Assembly: GCF_021513215.1 (NCBI RefSeq)
Contig: NZ_CP090975.1
Coordinates: 1,047,501 to 1,111,500, forward strand
Direction of reading: 5' to 3'
DNA length: 64,000 nucleotides
DNA from: Suttonella sp. R2A3
GTDB taxonomy: Bacteria; Pseudomonadota; Gammaproteobacteria; Cardiobacteriales; Cardiobacteriaceae
This document shows positions 1 through 9,092 of this stretch, in pieces (position 1 is the first letter of the stretch; each line of letters starts with the position of its first letter). The notes under the pieces were generated by a model, which worked only from the letters and a program-made list of their open reading frames with translations, was not told where the DNA came from and ran no database searches. The translations under genes were made by a program, and so were the position numbers.

Positions 1-54
1 TGGCATTATGGGATATCACCCGCCCTGCCGATCTTGCCTATCAGATAGGACTAA

Positions 55-288
55 ATCCTATTGGAGGTACTATGGTTCAAGGGCAGTGGCGTTAATCACA
101 GCAAAAATTTGGGGATCTCCACTTCTAATGGTGGCGCAATCGCGCTTGGCCACCCACTTGGTGCTTCTGGAGCACGCCTTGCAGGGAGTGCCCTACACGA
201 CATCAGTGGTAAACCAGGCCAAAAGGCCTTGATTACGATGTGTGTTGGCGTTGGACAAGGGATTGCTATGGCGATAGAAGCCGTATAA
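55..288 (+). pseudogene. 3' remnant of a thiolase (acetyl-CoA acetyltransferase family)
   Basis: The last ~55 codons read as a thiolase C-terminus: [18 protein letters not shown] (the loop with the catalytic His) is followed by [14 protein letters not shown], which holds the second catalytic Cys. The same frame has stops at 46-48 and 52-54, and the other two frames upstream show no recognisable thiolase sequence. The body of the ~390-residue enzyme is therefore missing or frameshifted here, or lies in another frame before the window edge. No start codon or ribosome site is convincing. A complete, different thiolase sits at 17006-18271. The family call is secure from the motif. That it is a pseudogene is inferred from the in-frame stops. 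Confidence 0.7.
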
Positions 289-447
289 AACGCCATTCGT
301 ATTATTAGTAAACCCTGCGCTGCCGGATTTATAGCATAATTCGTGCAGCGCGTTAATCTCACTGAACCTTTAACCATGAACAGGCTGTCATCCCGCTTTC
401 ATAGGTCATTACCTGCGATATACTGAGGTTTTTGAGCCTAGGGCATT

Positions 448-1263
448 ATGAAACCACTGACGCCTGAAATTGTTTTTTTCGATATCGACGAAACCCTGCA
501 CCGTAAAAAAACGCAGTATATGCCCGAATCTGCCGTTGATGCGATTAAAGCCTTACATGAGCGCGGGATTCATACTGCGATCGCCACTGGTCGTGCACAA
601 GTTATTTTACCACCGCACATTAATCACCTGTTTACCAGCGGGATTATGGATACGTTGATTAGCATTAACGGCCAATATAACTGTCGTTTTGACGACGGCG
701 AGCGCGTCACCCTATCGCATCATCCGCTTGATCCTGCCATGGTTGAGCGATTGATCACACTACTGCGTAAGCGCGATTTTGCTTATGCCGCGATTGCGCC
801 TGATGCAGTAGCGCTATCTACAGATCATTCACGTATCGACGCGGTGTTAGACGGCATTAGCGGTCAGCATATTGACCCAGATTACGCGCTAAACAACCCG
901 ATTTATCAAATGTTGTTGTTTACCGACGAAGCAGAGACTCAAGCGTTGGTAGATGATGAAGCGATTGCGCCAAACCTCGACCTGATACGCTGGCATCAGT
1001 ACTGTACCGATGTACTCAATACCAATGGCGCTAAAGCGCGCGGCATACGCGATGTCTGCGCCGCGATGAATATCCCTTTAGAACGCACGATGGCTTTTGG
1101 TGATGGTTTTAATGATATTGAAATGATGCAAACGGTGGGCTTTGGAGTGGCAATGGGCGATGCGCGTGATCCTGTGAAAGCAGCTGCGAACTACATCACT
1201 GGTACAGTCGAAGAACACGGCATCGCCAACGCTTTATACGACCTAGGTGTGCTAAATAAATAA
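448..1263 (+). CDS. Cof-type HAD-IIB phosphatase
   Basis: Predicted Mg2+-dependent sugar-phosphate or phosphometabolite phosphatase of the HAD superfamily, cytosolic, 271 aa (normal for Cof/YidA proteins). Visible motifs: motif I FFDIDETL with nucleophile Asp12 and general acid Asp14; motif II ATGR around residues 46-49; a Lys near residue 196 (GAKARG); and motif IV GDGFNDIEM at 218-226. The long middle stretch (about 80-190) fits the C2B cap of the IIB subclass, which sets substrate choice, so the substrate cannot be named. The gene stands alone and is followed within bases by a terminator shared with the convergent symporter gene. Confidence 0.9.
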   Translation: MKPLTPEIVFFDIDETLHRKKTQYMPESAVDAIKALHERGIHTAIATGRAQVILPPHINHLFTSGIMDTLISINGQYNCRFDDGERVTLSHHPLDPAMVERLITLLRKRDFAYAAIAPDAVALSTDHSRIDAVLDGISGQHIDPDYALNNPIYQMLLFTDEAETQALVDDEAIAPNLDLIRWHQYCTDVLNTNGAKARGIRDVCAAMNIPLERTMAFGDGFNDIEMMQTVGFGVAMGDARDPVKAAANYITGTVEEHGIANALYDLGVLNK

Positions 1264-1291
1264 AAAAGGGTGATCAACATCACCCCTTTTT
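1263..1291. terminator. bidirectional intrinsic terminator
   Basis: Inverted repeat GGGTGAT-caac-ATCACCC flanked by an A-run on the left and a T-run on the right, with one bulged C. It can terminate the HAD gene on the plus strand and the symporter gene on the minus strand. It occupies the 44-bp gap between the two convergent stops. Confidence 0.85.
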
Positions 1292-1307
1292 ACAGATAAT
1301 GAACAGA

Positions 1308-2695
1308 TTATTGAACGGGTCCAGCGAGCCATTGCCAAACTTGATCGAGTATGCCAATTTGACCGGCGAAAACTAACACCACAGACAATGGCGCAATCAC
1401 TTTCACCACTAGCTGCCAAAGCGCCCACCAAAAGCCGTTTAAATTCAACTCCTGTTTGATGCTTTGCTGACGCATAAACCAGCCTAAGAAAATAATCGTT
1501 GCGAGGCCGGTGAGTGGCAGCATGATATTCGAGGTGAATTTTTCCAAGAAATCAAAGATATCCAAATCGAATAGTTTAATATCGGCCCAACGGTTCTGTG
1601 ACAACAACGCCGCCACACCCAGTGCCCAGATCGCCACCCCAGAGGTTAACGTACTCATCGCACGATTAAGGATCGTTTTTTCCTCTAAAAATTCAACCAC
1701 TGGTTCCATCAGTGACATCGCTGAAGTGATCGCCGCAAAGGTCAGTAATAAGAAAAAGAGCGCGCCTAAAATGACCCCGCCACTGATTTGGCCAAAGGCA
1801 ATTGGCAAAGTGATGAAGATTAGACTGGGTCCTTGATTAGTCTCTAGACCATTAGCAAAAACAATTGGGAAAATCGCCAACCCGGCAGCGATGGCAATTA
1901 CAGTATCCATCACAATCACAACGCCAGCGGTGCGTAACAGGTTCACTTCTTTGCCTAAATATGAGCCATAGCTCAGCATAACCCCCATCCCCAAAGAAAG
2001 CGTGAAAAACGCCTGTCCCATCGCATCAAGCACCACTTTCTGATTGATTTTGCTCCAGTCAGGCGAGAAGAGGTAGTCGATGGTTTGGCTCATCCCGCCG
2101 TTGGTAAAGCCATAGCCCACCAACACAAACAGGCAAATACCCAGCAACGGCATCAGTAATTTGGCAGCACGCTCCAAGCCACTGGCCACCCCTAAAGCAA
2201 CAATGGCTACGGTCATAATCATAAAAACCGTATGCCAAATCAGCATTTCGGCAGGGTTAGCCAGCAAGTTAGCAAACAGATCACCAGCAGTTTCCCCACT
2301 GATGCCATTAAAAGTACCTGTACCTGACTGAAGAATATAGTTGAGTGCCCAACCACCGATCACACTATAAAAGGATAAGATCAGGAACGCAGCTATCACA
2401 CCACTCGCGCCGACCAAAAACCATATCTTTGGTTGTAAATTCTCTTCGGCCGCTTTTTTCATCGCCGCAATCGGGTTGGTTTGTCCGCGACGGCCGATCA
2501 ACCATTCGGCAACCAAGATCGGAAAGCCGACCAACGCCAAACACAGTAAATAGGTGAAGACAAACGCTGAGCCACCGCCTTCACCAATCATATAGGGAAT
2601 TTCCAAATATTGCCCAGGCCAACAGCAGAGCCAACCGCTGCTAAGACAAAGCCTAGGCGACTACTCCACTGTGAGTGGCTATGTTTATGATTCAT
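1308..2695 (-). pseudogene. Na+-dependent transporter of the neurotransmitter:sodium symporter family, single-base frameshift
   Basis: Inner-membrane Na+-coupled amino-acid-type symporter (NSS/LeuT family), with about 11-12 hydrophobic helices. The natural start is the ATG at 2695: [20 protein letters not shown], then [13 protein letters not shown], the hallmark helix-1 sequence that binds Na+ and substrate. That frame hits TGA right after WKFP-I. The continuation [13 protein letters not shown] lies in the next frame, which stays open to 1308. One base is missing around 2595-2604 (AAATTCCC on the coding strand, complementary to GGGAATTT). Adding one base gives a 462-aa protein of family size and restores the canonical WKFPYM join. 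The only in-frame alternative, a TTG at 2606, would lack helix 1 and could not work as a symporter. Either the gene is a fresh pseudogene or the base call is wrong. Substrate unknown. Confidence 0.88.
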
Positions 2696-2876
2696 TGTCA
2701 TCGATTATCTCCCTTCTTAACCAATCGTTGCGCACAAACGCGCCTAACGACCAGCACTTAAAACCGCCAAAAAGTGCGAAATTATGGCAAAAAATTAAAC
2801 AATTAGCAATATTTATATGCTGTATTTATGGCAAAAATCCCCTTGGAAGACTAGAGGATAAAACTAACAAGATACC

Positions 2877-3344
2877 CTATTGAGCAATATCAGCCCACAC
2901 ACCTTCGCTCAAAGTGAGTAAATCTTGTGGGGTGAGTTCAATATCCAGACCACGCCGACCGCCGCTGACAAAGATGGTGTGGTAATTCTTGGCCTGCTGA
3001 TCAAGATAGAGTGCACAAGGGCGTTTATGCGCGAGTGGACTCATACCGCCTAATAAGTAGCCGCTGCGAGATTGCGCTGTTTTTGCCTCAGCCAGGCTGA
3101 TTTTTTTAACACCCATCGCGCTGGCCATTTTTTTCAAATCCAACGAACCACTCACCGGCACAATGGCGAGCGCAAACTGCTGTGCTCCAGCGCTAACCAT
3201 CAACGTTTTGAATACTTGCGCGGCATCAACACCGAGCGCACTAGCCGCTTCTTCGCCAAAATGGCGGTTACTCGGGTCATGGGTAAATTCATGAATGGTT
3301 ATCGTCACGCCTTGCGCGCGACATAAATCAATCGCCGGTGTCAC
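2877..3344 (-). CDS. ybaK: Cys-tRNA(Pro)/Cys-tRNA(Cys) deacylase YbaK
   Basis: Trans-editing deacylase of the YbaK/ProX-like superfamily, which clears Cys mischarged on tRNA-Pro. The 155 aa match the family's usual size. Visible signatures: HDPSNRHFGEEAASALGV near the N-terminus, the conserved VFKTL, VPVSGSLDLKK with the functional Lys, GYLLGGMSPL and the C-terminal FVSGGRRGLDIEL. The gene lies 3 bp after the P-II gene on the same strand, so the two are probably cotranscribed. Confidence 0.93.
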   Translation of the reverse strand: MTPAIDLCRAQGVTITIHEFTHDPSNRHFGEEAASALGVDAAQVFKTLMVSAGAQQFALAIVPVSGSLDLKKMASAMGVKKISLAEAKTAQSRSGYLLGGMSPLAHKRPCALYLDQQAKNYHTIFVSGGRRGLDIELTPQDLLTLSEGVWADIAQ

Positions 3345-3347
3345 GCG

Positions 3348-3689
<342 letters not shown>

Positions 3690-4742
3690 TTAATCCTTAT
3701 TCAATGTGTAAAAAGGCGCGTCCAGCTCGCTATAGCGCGTCGGACGGAAGCCGCGTTGTTCGCTGAAATACTGCTCGATATTATCCGCCACACCGAGTAC
3801 CGCAGCAAAAATAGCCATCCGCATGGTCACGCCGTGATCGGTTTGGCGGAAAATAGCCAGCTGTGGTGCGCTATCAAGATCGGTCGCTAAATCAAACGCC
3901 CCTTCACGACTATCGCGTGGTAATGGATGCATGATCACCACATCGCTAGGTGCGTAGCGATCAATGGTTTGACGATTAATGCGAAATTGCTCACTATACC
4001 CTTCTGGCGCTTCTTCTGTGCCAAAGCGTTCTTTCTGAATACGGGTGGCATAAAGCACATCAGCATCAGCAATTCCCGCACCTACGCTATCAAAGATAGT
4101 CACGGTATGGCCCTTCTCGCGTAACATTTCCACCAATGCATCGGGGGCGCGCAGGGCATGCGGGGCGATAAAATGAAAGGTTATGCGCTCAAACAACGCG
4201 AGCAATTTGCTCAAAGAGTGGATCGTGCGTCCGTGTTTTAAATCGCCAACCATGGCAATCGTCATACCATCGATGGTTTTGCCCAAACGATCAAATTCAG
4301 CGCTGATGGTGTAGTAATCAAGCAACGCTTGGCTCGGATGTTCGCCCGCGCCATCACCAGCATTAATCACCGGTACTTGAATATGCTCGGCAAATTGCGC
4401 CACTGAACCCTGCTCGGGATGACGCATAACAATCGCGTCAGCATACCCGGCAATCACCCGCGCAGTATCGGCGAGCGACTCCCCTTTAGAAATTGAGGAA
4501 AAGGTAAAGCCGGTCGTGTCACACACGCTACCACCTAAGCGCGAAAAAGCGGTGTGAAAACTCATACGCGTACGCGTACTCGCCTCAAAAAACAAATTCG
4601 CAAGTACCGCCCCTTCAAGCGCATGGCAACGCACTTTGCGTTGCGCTACTGGTTCAAGACGAGTAGCTAAGGCGCGTAGCGCTTCTAAATCCGCACGACT
4701 AAAAGGGTCAATCGATAACACATGACGACCAACGAACGACAT
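3690..4742 (-). CDS. pyrB: aspartate carbamoyltransferase catalytic chain
   Basis: Condenses carbamoyl phosphate with aspartate in the first committed step of pyrimidine synthesis. The start at 4742 is supported by AAGGA nine bases upstream; the frame stays open to 4889, but that extension overlaps the dtd promoter region. Visible: the carbamoyl-phosphate loop FFEASTRTRMSF (residues 51-62), MRHP, the HPSQALLDYYT segment and HPLPRDSREGAFD near 280. At 350 aa it is longer than the 311-aa E. coli chain; the surplus includes a roughly 30-residue C-terminal tail after the family core. No pyrI regulatory gene follows, and the next gene is the P-II protein. Confidence 0.95.
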   Translation of the reverse strand: MSFVGRHVLSIDPFSRADLEALRALATRLEPVAQRKVRCHALEGAVLANLFFEASTRTRMSFHTAFSRLGGSVCDTTGFTFSSISKGESLADTARVIAGYADAIVMRHPEQGSVAQFAEHIQVPVINAGDGAGEHPSQALLDYYTISAEFDRLGKTIDGMTIAMVGDLKHGRTIHSLSKLLALFERITFHFIAPHALRAPDALVEMLREKGHTVTIFDSVGAGIADADVLYATRIQKERFGTEEAPEGYSEQFRINRQTIDRYAPSDVVIMHPLPRDSREGAFDLATDLDSAPQLAIFRQTDHGVTMRMAIFAAVLGVADNIEQYFSEQRGFRPTRYSELDAPFYTLNKD

Positions 4743-4814
4743 AACAGAATTCCTTATCCAGAATATTATGCGCATTATGCCATAATGAGGCGCAACAATT
4801 AGCAAGAGGATTCT

Positions 4815-5252
4815 ATGATTGCCCTGATCCAACGCGTCAACCAAGCGGCTATTCATGTGGAAAACCGCACCGTCAGCGAGATAGAACACGGTATGCTCGC
4901 CCTCATCGGTATCGAAAAAACCGACACTTGGGCCAACGCCGAAAAATTAGCCAACAAACTACTCAGCTATCGTCTGTTTGCCGATCATGAGGACAAAATG
5001 AACCTCAATATTGTGCAAAGTGGTGGCGAATTGCTGCTGGTCTCGCAGTTCACCCTCGCAGCGAACACCCAAAAAGGCAACCGTCCTGGCTTTGATCCTG
5101 CGATGCCACCTCAGGAAGCCGAAGCATTTTTTGCCCGCTTTTGTGCGCATACCCAATCGCTCTATGAACACGTATCCACCGGTGAATTCGGCGCGAATAT
5201 GCAAGTCAGTCTGGTCAACGACGGACCCGTCACATTTTGGCTACAAACATAA
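4815..5252 (+). CDS. dtd: D-aminoacyl-tRNA deacylase
   Basis: Proofreading enzyme that hydrolyses D-amino acids, and Gly on tRNA-Ala, from tRNA. It has 145 aa, the family length. The two active-site motifs are intact: SQFTLA (77-82) and NDGPVTF (135-141), which carries the Gly-cisPro-type element. The start ATG has AAGAGGA upstream. It is divergent from pyrB across a 72-bp gap that must hold both promoters. Confidence 0.96.
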   Translation: MIALIQRVNQAAIHVENRTVSEIEHGMLALIGIEKTDTWANAEKLANKLLSYRLFADHEDKMNLNIVQSGGELLLVSQFTLAANTQKGNRPGFDPAMPPQEAEAFFARFCAHTQSLYEHVSTGEFGANMQVSLVNDGPVTFWLQT

Positions 5253-5314
5253 GTTCGCCATCAAATCCACGATGCTGATACACTAAGACCTTCAGCGATC
5301 ATTAAAGGAATGTT

Positions 5315-5734
5315 ATGAAGCGCCTTGCCACCCTACTGATTATTTTCTTGAGTACGTATAGCCTTTCTGCACACGCGATTTACGGTACAGCGGATAAAAT
5401 CGTTCAAGTGGCTGATTGGCCCGATACATTCGAGCTCCAGCTGGCATCTGGCGAATATGTCGATGTTGGGTATTGCTACCGACAAGCGCATATTTTTTTC
5501 ATCCCTTTGTGGAATTATAATGAGCGCTATTGTGGCTATCTTGGAACAGATGAAGAATACTTAGATATTAGTAAAACGGATTTATTAGGGATTGCTAAAG
5601 AACTTGACCTAGATACTTCCTGGGATAACGACCAAGCAAAAATCCCTTTGATGGATCGTATTGGTGGCAAGATCGGCTTGGTGGTGTTAATCATCATGTT
5701 CATCCTTTATCACCGGCGCAAAAAAGACCGCTGA
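5315..5734 (+). CDS. unknown exported protein with C-terminal membrane anchor (possible frameshift near its end)
   Basis: Not recognised. Residues 1-21 form a Sec signal peptide ending SLSAHA; next comes a roughly 90-residue exported part with two Cys (VGYCYRQ, ERYCGYL) that could pair; then one hydrophobic helix (IGLVVLIIMFILY) and a basic stop-transfer tail. The frame stops at 5732-5734 just after an A6 run (5720-5725). With one A fewer it would continue 24 codons through an acidic tail (TAEPEQSPEQTAEDDFNQ) to a TGA at 5796-5798 that overlaps the next gene's ATG as ATGA. That arrangement is typical of translational coupling, so I suspect the longer form is the original. AAAGGA ribosome site before ATG 5315. 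Confidence 0.7.
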   Translation: MKRLATLLIIFLSTYSLSAHAIYGTADKIVQVADWPDTFELQLASGEYVDVGYCYRQAHIFFIPLWNYNERYCGYLGTDEEYLDISKTDLLGIAKELDLDTSWDNDQAKIPLMDRIGGKIGLVVLIIMFILYHRRKKDR

Positions 5735-5794
5735 ACCCGAGCAATCACCTGAGCAAACTGCCGAAGACGATTTTAATCAAGGCGGCCCGAACGC

Positions 5795-6301
5795 ATGATT
5801 TGGGAACTGATTGCGACATTGATCGCCGGTGTTGGCGGCGCCGGCATTGTGATTGGCTTACGCTTTTTATTCAAAGGACTATCGAAAGCATTTATTCCTG
5901 CCGCTGCCGGCATAGGGATGCTCACTTTTCAAATTTATAGCGAATATACCTGGTTTTCGCACACCCAATCACTACTACCAGAAGAAAGTAAAGTGGTGGC
6001 AAAAGTCGCCCAGCCTTCATGGTACAAACCATGGTCGACTTGGCGCCCACCAGTGCTCAAATTCGTCACCTTAGATACCACGAGCCAAACACCGGTTACC
6101 GATCACCCAAATCTGGTGCAGGCACGTTTGTATTTTTTTGAACGCCGTATGAGCGCACACAGTTTGTCGATTATCTTTGACTGCCAAAGTGAGCGCCAAG
6201 CCAACACCCCACCAGAAGGCACTTCACTTGAATCGCTGAACTGGTACGATAATGCCTATAGCAAACGCGTCGCCGAACTGCTGTGTTCAAATCAAACATA
6301 G
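5795..6301 (+). CDS. unknown membrane-anchored protein
   Basis: Not recognised, 168 aa. An N-terminal hydrophobic block (about 4-27, Gly-rich) and a second one (about 32-48) look like one hairpin or two helices. They are followed by a soluble, Pro/Trp-containing part (WYKPWSTWRPP) with two late Cys (IFDCQSE, ELLCSNQT). It lies directly behind the unknown exported protein at 5315 and may be translationally coupled to it (see that entry), so the two probably form a two-gene operon. No terminator is obvious in the 118 bp that follow. No function can be assigned. Confidence 0.75.
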   Translation: MIWELIATLIAGVGGAGIVIGLRFLFKGLSKAFIPAAAGIGMLTFQIYSEYTWFSHTQSLLPEESKVVAKVAQPSWYKPWSTWRPPVLKFVTLDTTSQTPVTDHPNLVQARLYFFERRMSAHSLSIIFDCQSERQANTPPEGTSLESLNWYDNAYSKRVAELLCSNQT

Positions 6302-6419
6302 TCACTAACCAGCGACATAGCGAAGAAAAATCGTATAAAAACCCCATCAGTTACATCCAACTTATGGAGTTCTGTTCAAAGGTGGCGGTTTTCTATGCTC
6401 TGTGTACACTATAGGTGGA

Positions 6420-7328
6420 TTACTTTTCGCCTAGCGAGTCAAGCATACGACGAGCTTCAGCATACCCTTGAGCAGCCGCTTTTCGATACCAATACACCGC
6501 TGCTTCATCATCTTGCGCAACACCTCTTCCCTCCGCATACATGACACCAAGTTTGGTTTGCGCCAAAGGAAACCCCTGTTCAGCCGCTTTTCTAAACCAT
6601 CCCACCGCTGCTACGTCATCTTGCGCAACACCTTTTCCCTCCTCATACATGACACCAAGATAGATTTGTGCCAAAGCATTTCCCTGCTCAGCCCCTTGAC
6701 GATACCAATACACCGCTTCTCCATAATCTTGCGTAACGCCGAATCCAAGTTCATACTTCGAACCGAGCCCTAATTGTGTATTGATATCCCCCTGCTCCGC
6801 CGCTTTGCGATACCAATACACCGCTTCTTCATGATTTTGCACAACTCCGAATCCAAGTTCATACATTTCACCAAGTTTTGTTTGCGCTTCAGCATATCCC
6901 TGCTCCGCCGCTTTTCTAAACCAAACCACCGCCGCTTCATCATCTTGCACAACACTTCTTCCCAGAGCATACATAACACCAAGAAGAGTTTGTGCCTCAG
7001 CATTCCCCTGTTCTGCCGCTTTGCGATACCAATTCACTGCCGCTTCATCATCTTGCGCGATGCCGAATCCGAATTTATACATTTCGCCAAGCTTAGTTTG
7101 TGCTTCAGCATACCCCTGCGTTGCCGCTTTTCGATACCAATTCACCGCTGCTTCATTATCTTGCGCGACGCCTTGTCCATAAAAATACATCTCACCAAGA
7201 TTAAACTGTGCCTCAGCATTTCCAGCTTCAGCGCTGATTTTAGTCGTATTAAATGTATCATCTGCTAATGCCGCGCCCGTAAAACACAGCAGCAATAAAA
7301 ACACCACCACTTTATTAATGCTCTTCAT
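6420..7328 (-). CDS. secreted Sel1-like repeat protein
   Basis: Periplasmic or secreted adaptor-type protein. Residues 1-22 are a signal peptide (basic start, VVVFLLLLCF, cleavage after ALA). Residues 34-285 are exactly seven 36-residue Sel1/TPR-like units of the form AxAQxxLGxMYxxGxGVxQDxxxAVxWYRKAAEQG, and a 17-residue half repeat closes the protein. Such repeats form an alpha-solenoid that binds other proteins. Partner and role cannot be told from sequence: family members range from surface virulence factors to signalling scaffolds. It is a single gene, with AT-rich DNA upstream and no partner nearby. Confidence 0.88.
   Translation of the reverse strand: MKSINKVVVFLLLLCFTGAALADDTFNTTKISAEAGNAEAQFNLGEMYFYGQGVAQDNEAAVNWYRKAATQGYAEAQTKLGEMYKFGFGIAQDDEAAVNWYRKAAEQGNAEAQTLLGVMYALGRSVVQDDEAAVVWFRKAAEQGYAEAQTKLGEMYELGFGVVQNHEEAVYWYRKAAEQGDINTQLGLGSKYELGFGVTQDYGEAVYWYRQGAEQGNALAQIYLGVMYEEGKGVAQDDVAAVGWFRKAAEQGFPLAQTKLGVMYAEGRGVAQDDEAAVYWYRKAAAQGYAEARRMLDSLGEK
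6474..7229 (-). repeat. seven tandem 108-bp coding repeats (Sel1 units)
   Basis: The DNA encoding the Sel1 units is a head-to-tail array of 7 x 108 bp (756 bp), with enough nucleotide similarity between units to allow unequal recombination and copy-number change. The repetition also keeps the opposite strand open in places, which produces spurious antisense frames. Confidence 0.85.
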
Positions 7329-7506
7329 ATTTTTTCCCTGAATAAATAGATTCGTTATCTATTAAACATCATGCCATTTTATCCTAAAGACATCAAAGCA
7401 ATACTACAGACAAAAACGCCGTCGCCAGCCCGCTACATAGCAAAAGATTGTTTCCATCCGCATTTATGTATAAGCTGAGCTGATACAGTGTAGATAATCT
7501 ATTAGC

Positions 7507-8418
7507 ATGGAACTTAAAAGAGATTTATTCAAACCGTTATGTATCTTCCGCATTGCCGCCGAAGAACACAGTTTCTCTCGCGCAGCCAATCTGTTGGGCC
7601 TGTCTCAACCTGCCATATCTATGGCGATTTCACGCTTAGAAAAAGAATACGATTGCGTGTTATTTGAGCGTAAACGCCCCCAAGTGATCCTCACTCCGGC
7701 CGGCAAAATATTTTATGATTTGGTTGTGCCGCTGCTTGATGGCCTGCAAAACATCCCCGATTCATTTGCTGATGCGATTGGTAATATCGACGATGGCGAG
7801 GTGCGTGTGGCTGCGAGTGAGGCGGTTTTGCTCAACTTTATGCCGGAAATTGCGGCTTTTTTTAAAAAACGCCACCCCGGCATTTTATTGTCCTTAAGCG
7901 CAACGATTGCCAGCAATATCCCCGACCTATTACTCAACGATGAAGTTGATTTTGCCATCGGCAGTTTGATGGAAGAAGACACCCGTCTGCGACAAACAGA
8001 AATCTATGATTTTCCAACTATGTTGGTGCTGCCTATTGATCACCGCTTAACCCGTAAGGTTAATGTCAGCTTGCGCGATGTAGCGCGCTATCCGTTGATT
8101 GTCCCGCCACGCCATTCTTATACCTGGCAGATGCTGCAAGTGATCTTTGCGCAAAATGAAATCAGCTATCACATCGCCCTTGAAGCTTCGAGCAGCGAAG
8201 TCGCCAAACGGTGTGTCGCTGAAGGTCTAGGGGTTGCAATCCTTAGTGAGGCGTGCGCGATGGATGATGATACGATTGTCGCGCGTCCATTTGAGCATTT
8301 TTTCCCGCATCGGGCGTATAGCTTAATTGAGCGCCGCGGTAAATTTCTTACCCCACAGGCGCAGCGTTTTCGTCAGGCAGTGCTCAAATGGCATAGCCAG
8401 AAACACGCTGAAACTTAA
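7507..8418 (+). CDS. LysR-family transcriptional regulator
   Basis: DNA-binding regulator, 303 aa, the family norm. The N-terminal winged helix-turn-helix spans about 8-66 (HSFSRAANLLGLSQPAISMAISRLE). The C-terminal periplasmic-binding-protein-like effector domain runs from about 95 to 295 (GEVRVAASEAVL, LVLPIDHRL, GLGVAILSE). The effector and targets are unknown: LysR proteins usually control a divergent neighbour, but the Sel1 gene on the other strand starts 178 bp away with no obvious metabolic link. It is convergent with the HutZ-like gene, only 9 bp between stops. Confidence 0.92.
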   Translation: MELKRDLFKPLCIFRIAAEEHSFSRAANLLGLSQPAISMAISRLEKEYDCVLFERKRPQVILTPAGKIFYDLVVPLLDGLQNIPDSFADAIGNIDDGEVRVAASEAVLLNFMPEIAAFFKKRHPGILLSLSATIASNIPDLLLNDEVDFAIGSLMEEDTRLRQTEIYDFPTMLVLPIDHRLTRKVNVSLRDVARYPLIVPPRHSYTWQMLQVIFAQNEISYHIALEASSSEVAKRCVAEGLGVAILSEACAMDDDTIVARPFEHFFPHRAYSLIERRGKFLTPQAQRFRQAVLKWHSQKHAET

Positions 8419-8427
8419 GACAAAATA

Positions 8428-8901
8428 TTAACCAATCGGTACGCTAAACGCTTTGCCAAACCCAGTCACTAATTGCCCATCGGTGGGCGTTAGACGAATA
8501 AGATGAAAATCAGGCAAGCTACGTAACAGCGTCAGTGTTTTGCCATGCCGGGCTTGTAAAGCATCAAGCAGCATCGCACCTTGTTCACTATCACACTCAA
8601 CTTCTTGAGCGCGCACCCGTTGAATCAAGCGCCGCCGTGCATAAATATTGCCGGTTGTGCTTTCATCTTTAATCAGCATGATTTGCCCACCACCATGGTC
8701 TAGCAACCCTCGCGTATGCGCAGCAAGCTCGGAGACAAAAATGATGTAGCTGCCTGCTACAAAAATAAACGGCGCGTAGCTCAACGTTCCCTCGCCACAC
8801 ACCAAGATCAAACTCTGACACTGCTCACGCAAAGTGTTAATAAAATCCGCCTGCACCTCGGTAAAAGGTTGGCGTAAATCGCTCGGTTCTCGTTCGCTCA
8901 T
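8428..8901 (-). CDS. HugZ/HutZ-like heme-utilisation protein (PNP-oxidase fold)
   Basis: A 157-aa split-barrel flavin-reductase/PNPOx-like protein resembling HutZ/HugZ, which bind and degrade heme in the cytosol. Matching features: a short N-terminal helix, the strand pattern SLILVCGEGTLSYAPFIF, SYIIFVSELAAHTRGL, MLIKDESTTGNIYARRRL and a C-terminal GFGKAF element. The start at 8901 is chosen because GGAGGG sits six bases before it; an ATG eight codons upstream has no such site. No hutW or hutX genes are nearby. The family is clear from the pattern, but the exact activity is inference. Confidence 0.75.
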   Translation of the reverse strand: MSEREPSDLRQPFTEVQADFINTLREQCQSLILVCGEGTLSYAPFIFVAGSYIIFVSELAAHTRGLLDHGGGQIMLIKDESTTGNIYARRRLIQRVRAQEVECDSEQGAMLLDALQARHGKTLTLLRSLPDFHLIRLTPTDGQLVTGFGKAFSVPIG

Positions 8902-9092
8902 CGCACCCTCCAAAACATAGCACACTTGTCCATCGCGTCTTTTGCCACTAACTAATTAGCGCATTATCAAAAAAATACCTTCCATCAGCAAGTACGAAGG
9001 GGGTTTTTCTAGGATTTTAAAACGTTTATCTGCATAACCCCACCAGATTGGTATAGAATAACCGCGCTTATTTATAGGACACAGGAGAACAC

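Noticed and set aside
317-351. GCGCTGC / GCAGCGC inverted repeat behind the thiolase remnant
   Set aside because: Loop of about 21 bases and no T-run; probably incidental.
2671-2883. Plus-strand frame of 70 codons behind the symporter start
   Set aside because: No ribosome site or family look, and it overlaps the true start of the symporter on the other strand.
4743-4889. Longer N-terminus for PyrB
   Set aside because: The extension is unlike the family, covers the dtd start region, and the ATG at 4742 has a good ribosome site.
6774-7268. Antisense frame of 164 codons over the Sel1 gene
   Set aside because: It mirrors the 108-bp repeats of the sense gene and gives a repetitive FSIPIHR-type product with no ribosome site.
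8965-9012. Possible terminator before ppa (CCTTC ... GAAGG with A- and T-runs)
   Set aside because: The stem is only about five pairs with a 13-base loop. Too weak to list.
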